From JAIEPW01 sp964471915 (GTDB taxonomy: Bacteria > Acidobacteriota > Terriglobia > Bryobacterales > Bryobacteraceae), in NCBI GenBank assembly GCA_964471915.1, contig CAYYID010000018.1, positions 29,606 through 93,605 of the forward strand: DNA of 64,000 nucleotides, read 5' to 3'. The translations under genes and the position numbers were made by a program. The notes beneath the pieces are model-generated. The model was given only the letters and a program-made list of their open reading frames with translations. It ran no database searches and was not told the origin of the DNA. Shown here one piece after another: positions 1 through 8,027 of the stretch (positions are counted from its first letter, which is position 1; each line of letters begins with the position of its first letter).

Positions 1-1202
1 ATCGCGGGAATCTCTTCACCGACGTGTTCCTTTATGACGTACACGATACGGACCCCGCGCCGCAGGGCCGCAAGACCCCGGCATTGCTCAGCTTCCGGGG
101 CTTCGGCCTGGAGAAGCGGCTGAGCGCCGAGGCCGCCCAGCACCTGGCCGACATGCGCGCCGAGATGGAAAAGGACCGCAAGGAACTGGAGCCCGAACTG
201 CCGCTGATCCACGGCGTCGCCGAGAGCCCGAAAATCGGCAACCAGCCTCTGCTCAAACGCGGAAATCCCTATGCGCCGGACGCCGAGATCCCCCGCGGGT
301 TCCCCGAAGTGCTGACGCCGGAGCCGAAGCGCTTCGAAAAGGGCAGCGGCCGTCTCGACCTCGCGGAAACCATCGCCGCGCACCCGCTGACCGCGCGGGT
401 GATCGTGAACCGGATCTGGAAGTGGCACTTCGGCACCGGAATCGTGAACACGCCCAGCAACTTCGGACAGGTGGGCGAGCGCCCGGTGCACCCGGAACTC
501 CTCGAGCACCTGGCGTCGTGGTTCACGGCGAACGGGATGTCGTTCAAGAAACTGCACCGCGAGATCCTGCTGTCGGCGGCATACCAGTTGAGCGCGGCAG
601 ACATCCCCGCGAATACGCTGAAGGATCCCGAGAATCGCTATTACTGGCGCGGCAACCGGCGGCGTCTCGAAGCCGAAGCCATCCGGGACTCAATGCTCGC
701 TGTCTCCGGCACCCTGGACACGCGGATGTTCGGCCCCTCCGAAGTGCTGGCGGCGGAGAGCAAGCGCCGGACGCTCTACGGCAAGGTGAGCCGCTTCCGC
801 CTGGATCCGTACCTGCAACTGTTCGACTTCCCCAATCCCGGGCTGTCGGCCGAGCAGCGTCACATCACCAGTGTGCCGCCGCAGAAACTCTTCTTCCTGA
901 ATAGCGACTTCGTATTGAAGCAGGCCGAGGGCCTGGTGAACCGGCTGGATGGCGAAGCGGGCGACGACGCGAAAGTCCGCCTGGCCTACCGGCTGCTCTA
1001 CCAGCGTGCCCCTTCGGCCGACGAAACGGCGGCGGCGGTTGCGTTTCTCGCCGAGGAGCGCAAGAAGGAGCGCGCGGCGCCTCAGGAGTCCGCCCCCGAC
1101 AAGAACGACAAGAACGACAAAAAGAAAACTCCGGCGCCGGCGCCGTGGGTCCGTTACGCGCGCGTCCTGTTCAGCACCAACGAGTTCCTGGAAATCCAAT
1201 AG
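1..1202 (+). CDS. DUF1553 domain protein, 5'-truncated by the window edge
   Basis: The frame is open from the first bases of the window, so the true start lies upstream. The first in-window start-like codon, GTG at 24, is probably internal. The visible part of about 400 residues carries the DUF1553 signature: an NRIWKWHFGTG block followed by NFGQVGERPVHPELL and then FKKLHREILLSAAY. In Planctomycetes and Acidobacteria this domain usually forms the C-terminal half of large secreted proteins that also carry cytochrome c-like and DUF1549 domains. The N-terminal part is outside the window. The C-terminus is Lys/Asp-rich low complexity followed by a conserved LFSTNEFL end. A DUF1501 gene follows 12 bp downstream on the same strand, the usual partner arrangement. 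The biochemical role of the family is not established; a link to degradation of complex organic matter is commonly suggested. Confidence 0.88.
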   Translation, partial: RGNLFTDVFLYDVHDTDPAPQGRKTPALLSFRGFGLEKRLSAEAAQHLADMRAEMEKDRKELEPELPLIHGVAESPKIGNQPLLKRGNPYAPDAEIPRGFPEVLTPEPKRFEKGSGRLDLAETIAAHPLTARVIVNRIWKWHFGTGIVNTPSNFGQVGERPVHPELLEHLASWFTANGMSFKKLHREILLSAAYQLSAADIPANTLKDPENRYYWRGNRRRLEAEAIRDSMLAVSGTLDTRMFGPSEVLAAESKRRTLYGKVSRFRLDPYLQLFDFPNPGLSAEQRHITSVPPQKLFFLNSDFVLKQAEGLVNRLDGEAGDDAKVRLAYRLLYQRAPSADETAAAVAFLAEERKKERAAPQESAPDKNDKNDKKKTPAPAPWVRYARVLFSTNEFLEIQ

Positions 1203-1214
1203 GCCCTATCAGCA

Positions 1215-2621
1215 ATGAAGCCCCACAAGCAATCGCAACCCCTGACGCGGCGCGAGGCGCTCTGCCGGATCGGCGGCGGCATGGGATTTGTCGCACTTGC
1301 CAACATGGTGACGGATTCGCTCACCGCCGCCGAAACCAAGCCCGTCCTCCACCACAAGCCGCGCGCCAAACGGGTGATTTTCCTGTTCATGAACGGCGGC
1401 CTGTCGAGCATGGACAGCTTCGATCACAAGCCCGCGCTGGAGAAATTCCACGGGCAGCCGCTGCCCGGCGGCGAGGTCAAGACCGAGCGCAAGACCGGCA
1501 CACTGCTTAAGTCGCCGTTCACCTTCCAGCAGTACGGACCGCACGGCATGTGGATCAGCGAGCTATTCCCGCATGTCGCGCAGTGCACCGAGGACATCTG
1601 CTTCATCCACTCGATGCACACCGACATCCCGAATCACGAGCCGTCGCTGCTGATGATGAACACCGGCCACACGCAAGTGGGGCGGCCGTCCATGGGCGCC
1701 TGGCTGACGTACGGGCTCGGCGCCGAGAACCGCAACCTGCCCGGATTCGTCGTCCTGTGTCCGGAAATGCCGACCGTGGTGGGTCCGCCGCTGTGGAGCG
1801 CGTCGTTCCTGCCGCCCATCACCCAGGGGACCTTCATCCCCGATCGCGTCGAGGACCGCGCCAAAGACTTCGACCCGAAGAAGCTGATCCCGTACCTCTA
1901 CCACGACGCGAACTCGCTGGAGCGGCAGAAATCGGAGCTGGAGCTTCTCACCAAACTCGAAAAGATGCAGGCCGCGCCGGGACTCGAAAGTTCGCTCGCC
2001 ACCATGGAGACGGCGTTCCGCATGCAGACCGAGGCGCCCGACGTGTTCGACATCCGCAAGGAGAGCGAGGCCACCCAGAAGCTCTACGGCCCGGGAAGCA
2101 CCGCGCGCGGGTGCCTGATGGGCGTCCGCCTGCTCGAAAAGGGTGTGCGGATGGTTCAGATCTACTACGCCAAGGGCGACCCCTGGGACGCGCACACGGA
2201 CATCCTGGACCACCGCAAGAACGCTAAGGACTCAGATCAGCCATTCGCTGCGGTGGTCAAGGACCTGAAGTCCCGCGGCATGCTCAATGACACGCTCGTA
2301 GTGTGCGGCAGCGAGTTCGGCCGGACGCCGGTCGTGGAAACCGGCGGCAACTTCAGCGGCGCGCGCAACGGCCGGGATCACAACCCGTTCGGGTTCACCA
2401 TGTGGCTCGCCGGCGGCGGCGTGAAGGGCGGCATGCGCTACGGCGCCACCGACGACTTCGGCTTCAAGGCCGCCGAGAAGCCAGTCCACGTGCACGACCT
2501 GCACGCGACCATCCTGCACCTGCTGGGCATCGACCACACCAAGCTAACCTATCGCTACAGCGGCCGCGACTTCCGGCTCACCGACGTCGCCGGCAATGTG
2601 CTGCACGACATCATCGCCTGA
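1215..2621 (+). CDS. DUF1501 family protein, probably Tat-exported
   Basis: This 468-residue protein begins with a short twin-arginine-like stretch (TRREALCRIGGG, then a hydrophobic segment), consistent with Tat export. The body matches DUF1501, a family in the alkaline phosphatase/sulfatase fold superfamily. Visible landmarks are FLFMNGGLSSMDSFD near residue 60, SEFGRTP near 370, GRDHNPFGF near 390 and the closing HDLHATILHLLGIDH and YSGRDFRLTDV blocks. It lies 12 bp after the DUF1553 gene and is very likely co-transcribed with it. Proteins of this pair are abundant in Planctomycetes and Acidobacteria and their substrate is unknown. No frameshift is seen, and the length is normal for the family. 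Confidence 0.9.
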   Translation: MKPHKQSQPLTRREALCRIGGGMGFVALANMVTDSLTAAETKPVLHHKPRAKRVIFLFMNGGLSSMDSFDHKPALEKFHGQPLPGGEVKTERKTGTLLKSPFTFQQYGPHGMWISELFPHVAQCTEDICFIHSMHTDIPNHEPSLLMMNTGHTQVGRPSMGAWLTYGLGAENRNLPGFVVLCPEMPTVVGPPLWSASFLPPITQGTFIPDRVEDRAKDFDPKKLIPYLYHDANSLERQKSELELLTKLEKMQAAPGLESSLATMETAFRMQTEAPDVFDIRKESEATQKLYGPGSTARGCLMGVRLLEKGVRMVQIYYAKGDPWDAHTDILDHRKNAKDSDQPFAAVVKDLKSRGMLNDTLVVCGSEFGRTPVVETGGNFSGARNGRDHNPFGFTMWLAGGGVKGGMRYGATDDFGFKAAEKPVHVHDLHATILHLLGIDHTKLTYRYSGRDFRLTDVAGNVLHDIIA

Positions 2622-2692
2622 CGCAAGCCCGGGTGACCGTTCCCCGTACAGGGAAGCCAGTACTTCTTGCCCATGTGCAAGCGAAAGCATCA

Positions 2693-2698
2693 TATAAT
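2693..2698 (+). promoter_or_regulatory. Perfect TATAAT -10 box for a leaderless start
   Basis: TATAAT ends 7 nt before the ATG at 2706, which places the expected transcription start at or next to the start codon. No convincing -35 at 16-18 nt spacing and no Shine-Dalgarno sequence are visible. This decides the start of the next gene, because the further upstream in-frame ATG at 2667 would lie before the promoter. Confidence 0.6.
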
Positions 2699-2705
2699 GC
2701 TCCGC

Positions 2706-3155
2706 ATGGCACGAGGTCTGTTCTTCTCCAATCATCGGTTCTGCTGGAATGTCGAAGCCCACGTGGGTCCGAACTGCCCGAATCGCGTAGAGGATGTCCA
2801 ACTGGTCCAGTTGGGTTACTATTGCTGCGCCCGCAATCCGAACGCCGGCAATACGCCGGCGGAACAGGCCGCTTACAACGCGGTTGTGCCCGGGTCGCAG
2901 TATACCGGTTCACCAACGGACCCGCTCTCGGTGGCGATCCGCGAACACCAACGGGCGCGCGGCGGAACCCAGGACGGTCGCGTGAGCCCGATCCCTGGAA
3001 ACCAGCCGGGCTACGGGCCCACCTCCTGGATGATCGTCCCTCTTTCTAACAACATCTACGACGTAATGCGTGATATCTGGCCCGCCCTGCACAAGTCGCC
3101 GCAGTGTCCGCCCGCGCTCGCCGCGAAGTCGAAGCTGATGTTCAATCCGGACTGA
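2706..3155 (+). CDS. Small orphan protein (149 aa), possible degenerate peptidoglycan-binding-like fold
   Basis: I do not recognise this gene. The predicted 149-residue product starts MARGLFFSNHRFCWN, has no signal peptide or membrane segment, and is unusually Cys-rich near the N-terminus (GPNCPN, LGYYCC). The pattern GPNCPNRVEDVQLVQ, followed about 45 residues later by AIREHQRA, loosely resembles small peptidoglycan-binding-like domains in which DV-x2-VQ precedes an AI..FQ helix; this is a weak inference. The central region is Gly/Pro/Asn-rich and the C-terminus has a conserved-looking NNIYDVMRDIWPALHK helix. The start at 2706 is preferred because a TATAAT box sits 7 nt upstream. The stop codon TGA runs into a perfect 12-bp palindrome (3155-3166). 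Neighbours give no functional clue. Confidence 0.65.
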   Translation: MARGLFFSNHRFCWNVEAHVGPNCPNRVEDVQLVQLGYYCCARNPNAGNTPAEQAAYNAVVPGSQYTGSPTDPLSVAIREHQRARGGTQDGRVSPIPGNQPGYGPTSWMIVPLSNNIYDVMRDIWPALHKSPQCPPALAAKSKLMFNPD

Positions 3156-3302
3156 GGAAGCTTCCTAAATACTTTGTAAACGGCGTACCAGAAGCACAAA
3201 TCTCCCGTGGTAGTACCATTGCTTTCAGAATTGGACCCGTAGTACGTTAGTTCTACGGCATTCACCCTACCTTCCAGCGGTGGAATCAACAGGAGCTAAG
3301 CA

Positions 3303-5210
3303 TTGCTTTTCAAGCACTTAGGATACGTGTGTGCGGCGGTAGCGACTTTCCTTCTACCCGCAGGTGCGACTTATTCTCAAAGGCTTACAGCCGAAGGCAC
3401 GATCCAGCGGATTCACGCCGCCCCCGCAGTCTCTTCCCAGGGGGAAGGAACGTCGCGCCTCACCTGGCGGATCTCGAGTCCTGGCGCAGCGGCCATCCGG
3501 CTGCACTTCGAAGATTTCGCACTCCCTCCCGGGGCGCGTCTGGTCCTGCGGAACGCACAAGGCGACACCCTCCGGGGACCCTACACCGGAGCCGGCCCGT
3601 TGGAAGAGGGCAGCTTCTGGTCCCTGCCGGTCGCCGGTGACGAAGTCTGGGTCGACTTGGAGCTTCCGGCTGGCGCGCCATATGCGGCGCCTCGGATTAC
3701 AGAATTGGGACGGATGGAGGCGGCGGACGGCCGGGAGTGGCGGGACGCTCCGGCGCCGGAGCGCGGTGAAACGCGGCTCGGCGAGTTTCGCGGCCGGACG
3801 CTGGAGTTCGAGGTCCGGGACGGGCTCGCCGTGTTCGAAGGGGACATGGTGCTCGGCCGGGCGGAGGAAATCCCAGCCGGGCCCGGTAAGGACCAGCGGC
3901 GCGCCGCAGTCGGCATCGACGGAGCCGCCTACCGCTGGCCCGGCGGCCGAATCCCGTACACCATCGATCCGGCGCTGCCGAATCCGCAACGCGTGCTCGA
4001 CGCGGTGGCGCACTGGAACCAGCAACTGGGCGGGGCAATCACGCTGACACCCCGGACCAGCGAAGCGGCCTACGTGACCTTCGTGCCGGGATCCGGCTGC
4101 TCGTCCTATGTGGGCTTCAACAACCTGGCCGCGCAGTCCATCTGGCTGGCGGACACTTGCTCCACCGGCAACGCCATCCACGAAATCGGCCACGCGGTGG
4201 GGCTGTATCACGAACACACCCGTGAGGACCGCAACACCTTCGTGAGGGTGCGCTACGAGAACATCGACCCGAACCGAGCGTTCAACTTCGACCAGCAGAT
4301 CACGGGCGCAAGCGACATCGGCGGCTACGATTACGGCTCGATCATGCATTACGGCGCCTATGCGTTTTCGACGAACGGTCAGCCGACGATCGAGACCATC
4401 CCCGCGGGGATTCCGATCGGGCAGCGCAACGGGCTCTCGGCGGGCGACATTGCCGGCGCACGGACGCTGTACGGCGGCTCGACGACGACGGGTTCGGTGA
4501 CCGTAACCGTGAACTCGAATCCCGGCGGCCTGACGCTCCAGGCGGACGGGGCCTCGTTCGCGGCCTCGCGGAGCTTCAGTTGGACGCCCGGGTCGGCGCA
4601 CACGTTGGCCGCGCCCAGCCAGAACGCGCCGGGGACGCAATACGTCTTCTCCAACTGGTCGAACGGCGGCGCGCAGACGCAGACCTATGTGACGCCGGCT
4701 AGTAACGCCTCGGTGACGGCCAACTACGCGGTGCGTTACGAAGTGCGCGCGAGCGCCGGATCCGGCGCGGGCACCGTAAGCCAGAACCCGGCATCGGCGG
4801 ACTCCTATTACGCCGCCAACACGGCCGTGACCGTCACCGCGACGCCGGCCGCGGGCTCCTGCTTCGTATCCTGGAGCGGGATCAGCGCGCCCGCGAATCC
4901 GGTGCTCAGCCTCACCGCGAACCAGCCGTATACTCTCCAGGCGAACTTCCAGGCGGGCGGTGTGACGGCGACCCCGGCGGCGCTTAGCTTTGCCAACACG
5001 GCCGGGTCGCTCACCGTGAGCCTGTCCGCGACTAGCGGCTGCCCCTGGACGGCCCGGAGCAACGCATCGTGGATCACCGTAACGCCGGCATCGGGCTCCG
5101 GCAGCGGCGTCCTAACCGTGTCGGTGGAGCGGAATCGCGGCCGGTCTGCCCGCAGCGGCACGGTGACCGCCGGCGGCGCGACCATCACGGTGAACCAGGC
5201 CGGCCGTTAG
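3303..5210 (+). CDS. Secreted astacin-like (M12A) zinc metalloprotease with InlB-like repeats and BACON-like tail
   Basis: The 635-residue protein starts at TTG, chosen because AGGAG (3291-3295) lies 7 nt upstream and the frame opens with a clear signal peptide (AAVATFLLPAGATYS). Residues about 30-130 look like a beta-sandwich of pre-peptidase type. The catalytic domain contains HEIGHAVGLYHEHTRED at about residue 293, the astacin HExxHxxGxxHExxR zinc motif, and the Met-turn SIMHYG at about residue 347. Downstream are two repeat modules with YVFSNWSNGG and CFVSWSG cores, as in bacterial InlB/Listeria-Bacteroides repeats, then a C-terminal BACON-like domain (CPWTARSNASWITVTP, ending TVNQAGR). 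The BACON-like domain is a presumed carbohydrate or mucin binding module. The predicted role is extracellular protein degradation. A strong hairpin terminator follows directly. Confidence 0.9.
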   Translation: MLFKHLGYVCAAVATFLLPAGATYSQRLTAEGTIQRIHAAPAVSSQGEGTSRLTWRISSPGAAAIRLHFEDFALPPGARLVLRNAQGDTLRGPYTGAGPLEEGSFWSLPVAGDEVWVDLELPAGAPYAAPRITELGRMEAADGREWRDAPAPERGETRLGEFRGRTLEFEVRDGLAVFEGDMVLGRAEEIPAGPGKDQRRAAVGIDGAAYRWPGGRIPYTIDPALPNPQRVLDAVAHWNQQLGGAITLTPRTSEAAYVTFVPGSGCSSYVGFNNLAAQSIWLADTCSTGNAIHEIGHAVGLYHEHTREDRNTFVRVRYENIDPNRAFNFDQQITGASDIGGYDYGSIMHYGAYAFSTNGQPTIETIPAGIPIGQRNGLSAGDIAGARTLYGGSTTTGSVTVTVNSNPGGLTLQADGASFAASRSFSWTPGSAHTLAAPSQNAPGTQYVFSNWSNGGAQTQTYVTPASNASVTANYAVRYEVRASAGSGAGTVSQNPASADSYYAANTAVTVTATPAAGSCFVSWSGISAPANPVLSLTANQPYTLQANFQAGGVTATPAALSFANTAGSLTVSLSATSGCPWTARSNASWITVTPASGSGSGVLTVSVERNRGRSARSGTVTAGGATITVNQAGR

Positions 5211-5255
5211 AAAAGACAGCGGCCGGACTCCCCGCACGGGGACTCCGGCCGTTTT
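5211..5255. terminator. Bidirectional rho-independent terminator
   Basis: A 14-bp stem with one mismatch pairs 5220-5233 with 5238-5251 around a GCAC loop. On the plus strand it is followed by TTTT (5252-5255). On the minus strand it is followed by the complement of AAAA at 5211-5214. It sits between the convergent astacin-like (+) and fasciclin (-) genes and can serve both. Confidence 0.85.
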
Positions 5256-5271
5256 CGTGACCGCGCGACCG

Positions 5272-5826
5272 TTAGTTCGGCAGCACCACGGTATCGACGA
5301 CGTGGATCACGCCGTTGGACTGAAACACGTTGGCGATGGTGATCGTCGACATGCCGCCCTTCTCATCCTTGAGCACGATATTCTTGCCGGTCAGCGACGC
5401 CGTCAGCGTACCGCCGGCCACCGTCTTCAGCGTCGCCATGCCGTTGCCCATCTTGATCATCTTTTTGAGGTCGACGCTCGACACCTTGCCCGGCACCACG
5501 TGGTACGTCAGCACCTTGGTGAGCGTGGGCTTGTTCTCGGCCTTCAGCAACGTGTCCACCGTGCCGGCCGGCAGCTTGGCAAAGGCGTCGTTGGTCGGCG
5601 CGAACACCGTGAACGGTCCAGGGGACATCAGGGTGTCGACCAGCCCGGCGGCCTTCACGGCGGCCACCAGCGTCGTGTGATCGGCCGAGTTCACGGCGTT
5701 CTCCACTATGTTCTTGGTCGGAAACATTTCCTTGCCGCCGACGACCGGCAGCTTGCCGGCTAGCGCGGAGCCTGCCAGAACGGCGGCCAGCGCGGCGGCG
5801 GGGACGATCTTCAGAAAGCTCTTCAT
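5272..5826 (-). CDS. Secreted fasciclin-domain protein
   Basis: This 184-residue protein has a signal peptide (KIVPAAALAAVLAGSALA) and one complete FAS1 domain. The diagnostic H1 motif FTVFAPTNDAFAKLP, the YHVVPGK segment and the closing GVIHVVDTVVLP H2 motif are all present. FAS1 proteins are small extracellular or periplasmic adhesion modules; the ligand is not predictable. The ATG is preceded by AGGAG at a normal distance. The gene is monocistronic and convergent with the astacin-like protease through a shared terminator. Confidence 0.93.
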   Translation of the reverse strand: MKSFLKIVPAAALAAVLAGSALAGKLPVVGGKEMFPTKNIVENAVNSADHTTLVAAVKAAGLVDTLMSPGPFTVFAPTNDAFAKLPAGTVDTLLKAENKPTLTKVLTYHVVPGKVSSVDLKKMIKMGNGMATLKTVAGGTLTASLTGKNIVLKDEKGGMSTITIANVFQSNGVIHVVDTVVLPN

Positions 5827-5946
5827 TGGGGTTCTCCTGTTTCGCTTGATTTTGCGCGATGCACTGGTTACTACGGAAGCTCGCCGCGTTCAGATGTGCC
5901 GGATCCCGCGGCATCCGGCGAGCCACGGACCGCGTAGTAAGGAAGG

Positions 5947-6648
5947 ATGGAACGCAAATACTCGTCGCGAAGGGAACTGCTGAAGCTCGCGCCGCTCGCG
6001 GGCTTCGGCGCGCTCGCCTTTCCGGACCTCCGCAAGCGTGTGCTCGACGCCGGCGTGCGCGCGACCGACGCCGCGGGCGTCGCGGGTTTCCGGCCCGGCC
6101 ACCTCGCCGCGGAACTGCCCGGCGAACTGCTGACGCCCCTCGAACGGTTCCCGGTTAACTCCTATCTGGCAGCGGATCCGGGCGTGGACCTTCCTAATTG
6201 GAAGCTCACCGTGGAGGGCGCAGTCGCCCGCCCCGGCGAGTACACGCTCGCGCAGTTGCGCCGCCTGCCCCGCGTCGCCCAGAACACGCGGCACGTCTGC
6301 ATCGAGGGCTGGGACGTCGTCGGCAACTTCGCCGGCGCGCGCCTCGGCGACTTCCTGCACGGGATCGGACTGGACCCCCGCGCGCGCTATCTCGAGGTCC
6401 AGTGCGAGGACGAATACTACGAGACCCTCGATCTCGCGAGCGCGCTGCACCCCCAGTCGCTGCTCTGCTACGAAATGTACGGCCAGCCGCTGACGCTGGA
6501 GCACGGCGCGCCCCTGCGCCTGACCATCCCCACCAAGCTCGGCTACAAGCAGCCGAAGTATGTCCACACGCTGCGCGTCACCGCCGAACTCGGGCCGAAG
6601 CAGGGTTATTGGGTCGATCGCGGTTATAGCTGGTACGGAGGCCTATGA
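5947..6648 (+). CDS. Tat-exported molybdopterin-dependent oxidoreductase (sulfite oxidase fold)
   Basis: The 233-residue protein opens with a short Tat-type leader (SSRRELLKLAPLAGFGALAF) and carries the oxidoreductase molybdopterin-binding domain of the sulfite oxidase/MsrP/SorA superfamily. Visible are LERFPVNSY near residue 65, the Cys-ligand segment HVCIEGWDVVGNF near 115 and the closing PTKLGYKQPKYV. It is shorter than E. coli MsrP (about 330 aa). An ATGA overlap couples it to the membrane cytochrome b gene that follows, so the two probably form a periplasmic reductase or dehydrogenase with a haem-b electron partner, as in MsrPQ. The substrate is not known. The ATG is preceded by GGAAGG, which is unusually close. 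Confidence 0.87.
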   Translation: MERKYSSRRELLKLAPLAGFGALAFPDLRKRVLDAGVRATDAAGVAGFRPGHLAAELPGELLTPLERFPVNSYLAADPGVDLPNWKLTVEGAVARPGEYTLAQLRRLPRVAQNTRHVCIEGWDVVGNFAGARLGDFLHGIGLDPRARYLEVQCEDEYYETLDLASALHPQSLLCYEMYGQPLTLEHGAPLRLTIPTKLGYKQPKYVHTLRVTAELGPKQGYWVDRGYSWYGGL

Positions 6649-7289
6649 AGCGGACCTACGAACACCCGGCCTTCGTGCGGGTGCCGCACTGGGCCGGCGG
6701 CGCGGCCTGGATGATCCTGGCCATGAGCGGCCTCGAGATCTTCCGCGCGTTTCCGAGCTTCGGCGAGAAGCTCCCGCAGCAGGACCTCTTCGCCGTGCCG
6801 CCCGCGCTCGCGCTCGGCGAATGGCTGGGCGGCGCGCTCCAGTGGCACTTCACCTTCGCGTGGATCTTCGTCGCCGCGGCGGCGTTCTATTTGGCCGGAC
6901 AGTTGCTCAGCGGGAACTTGCGGCAGGTGCTCTTCCGGCCGCGCGACCTTCGCGGCGTATGGCCGATGGCGCGGCATTACTTCCTCCGCGGCCCTCAGCC
7001 CGAGTGGACCGGGTCCTACAATCCCCTGCAGAAGCTGGCCTACACTGGAGCCCTGGGATTGCTGGGCCTGTCGATCGTCACCGGCGTCGCGCTGCTGCGT
7101 CCGGTGCAGCTTTCCGGACTGGTGGCGCTGCTCGGCGGCTTCCGCACCGTCCGGATCCTGCACTTCGCCGCGATGGCCGGCGTCCTCGCGTTCCTGCCGG
7201 GACACCTGCTCATGGTCGCGCTGCACGGCTGGAACAACTTCGCCGGCATGTGGACCGGCTGGCGCGCCGCGGATCCTACTCGCCGATGA
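6645..7289 (+). CDS. Membrane cytochrome b (b561/Ni-Fe hydrogenase b-type family)
   Basis: This 214-residue membrane protein has about four hydrophobic segments and His pairs positioned as haem b ligands: PHW near residue 15, WHFTF near 68, LHFAAM near 168 and GHLLMVALHGW near 185. It overlaps the molybdopterin oxidoreductase by ATGA, indicating translational coupling. It likely links the quinone pool to the periplasmic molybdoenzyme. The family assignment follows the pattern of cytochrome b561-like partners of molybdoenzymes; it is not clearly MsrQ by sequence. Its 3' end overlaps the convergent yjbQ gene by 14 bp. Confidence 0.85.
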   Translation: MKRTYEHPAFVRVPHWAGGAAWMILAMSGLEIFRAFPSFGEKLPQQDLFAVPPALALGEWLGGALQWHFTFAWIFVAAAAFYLAGQLLSGNLRQVLFRPRDLRGVWPMARHYFLRGPQPEWTGSYNPLQKLAYTGALGLLGLSIVTGVALLRPVQLSGLVALLGGFRTVRILHFAAMAGVLAFLPGHLLMVALHGWNNFAGMWTGWRAADPTRR

Positions 7290-7695
7290 TCTTCACCAGC
7301 ACCCGCTTGCGGCGGCGCCCGTCGAACTCGCCGTAGAAGATCTGCTCCCAGGGTCCGAAATCCAGCTTGCCGCCGGTGATCGCCACCACCACTTCGCGCC
7401 CCATCACCTGGCGCTTCAGGTGGGCGTCAGCGTTGTCCTCGCCCGTGCGGTTGTGGTGGTAGTTCCGGACCGGCTCGTGCGGCGCGAGTTGCTCCAGCCA
7501 CTTCTCGAAATCGTGGTGCAGCCCGCTTTCGTCGTCGTTAATGAAGACCGACGCCGTAATGTGCATGGCGTTGACCAGCACCAAACCCTCGCGGACCCCG
7601 CTCGCCCGCAGGCAGCGCTCCACTTCCGGGGTGATGTTCACGAAACCCCGGCGGCTGGGGATTTCGAACCACAATTCTTCGCGGTAGCTCTTCAT
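7276..7695 (-). CDS. yjbQ: YjbQ/UPF0047 family protein
   Basis: The 139-residue product matches the YjbQ (UPF0047, secondary thiamine-phosphate synthase-like) family. It has NAMHITASVFINDDESGL, DFEKWLEQLAP, NYHHNRTGEDNADAHLKRQVMG and the closing GPWEQIFYGEFDG. In-frame codons upstream of 7695 (MRATMGCA) do not belong to the family, so the start is set at MKSYREELW. Members show weak thiamine-phosphate synthase activity in complementation, but the physiological role is unclear. The length is typical. A TACGAT hexamer lies 10 nt before the ATG. The 3' end overlaps the convergent cytochrome b gene. Confidence 0.9.
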   Translation of the reverse strand: MKSYREELWFEIPSRRGFVNITPEVERCLRASGVREGLVLVNAMHITASVFINDDESGLHHDFEKWLEQLAPHEPVRNYHHNRTGEDNADAHLKRQVMGREVVVAITGGKLDFGPWEQIFYGEFDGRRRKRVLVKIIGE

Positions 7696-7721
7696 GGCGC
7701 ATCCCATCGTAGCCCGCAAGC

Positions 7722-7751
7722 TTGCTCGCTTAGCTTGGGGTGGGCTATCAT
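7722..7751 (+). promoter_or_regulatory. Sigma70-type promoter TTGCTC-18-TATCAT
   Basis: The -35 is TTGCTC (7722-7727) and the -10 is TATCAT (7746-7751), with an 18-nt spacer. The -10 ends 9 nt before the ATG at 7761, so the transcript would have a leader of at most a few nucleotides. Confidence 0.5.
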
Positions 7752-7760
7752 CAACCCGAA

Positions 7761-7973
7761 ATGGCCAAGTTTCAGTTCACTAAGACGATTGAAGCCGAGA
7801 AGCTCAACAAGCGCACTCTGATCCCGTTGGGCGGACAGAAGCAGACGGTTCCGTTCGGCGGCATCGTCGAACTGATCGACCAGGTGCGTGACGACGTCCG
7901 CTTCAACTACCTGGGCGAACCTTGCAGTTGCAAGGAAGAGGAGTGGAAGGTCGGGGCGAAGGCTATCGAATAG
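7761..7973 (+). CDS. Small conserved-looking protein (70 aa) with CSC motif
   Basis: I cannot name a family for this 70-residue protein. It starts MAKFQFTKTIEAEKLN, has a hydrophilic beta-like composition and ends CSCKEEEWKVGAKAIE; the central stretch TVPFGGIVELIDQVRDDVRFNYLGE looks folded. No signal peptide or membrane helix is visible. The start is chosen because it immediately follows a good -10 box; the further upstream ATG at 7740 overlaps the promoter. It is followed 54 bp later by a secreted hypothetical gene on the same strand, and a small hairpin (CGGCGG-AA-CCGCCG) lies in the gap. Coding status is supported by the short leader and promoter but not by recognised homology. Confidence 0.65.
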   Translation: MAKFQFTKTIEAEKLNKRTLIPLGGQKQTVPFGGIVELIDQVRDDVRFNYLGEPCSCKEEEWKVGAKAIE

Positions 7974-8027
7974 CCGGCCCTAACGGGAAGCGGCGGAACC
8001 GCCGAAAGTCGTATCGAGGAGACTCCG

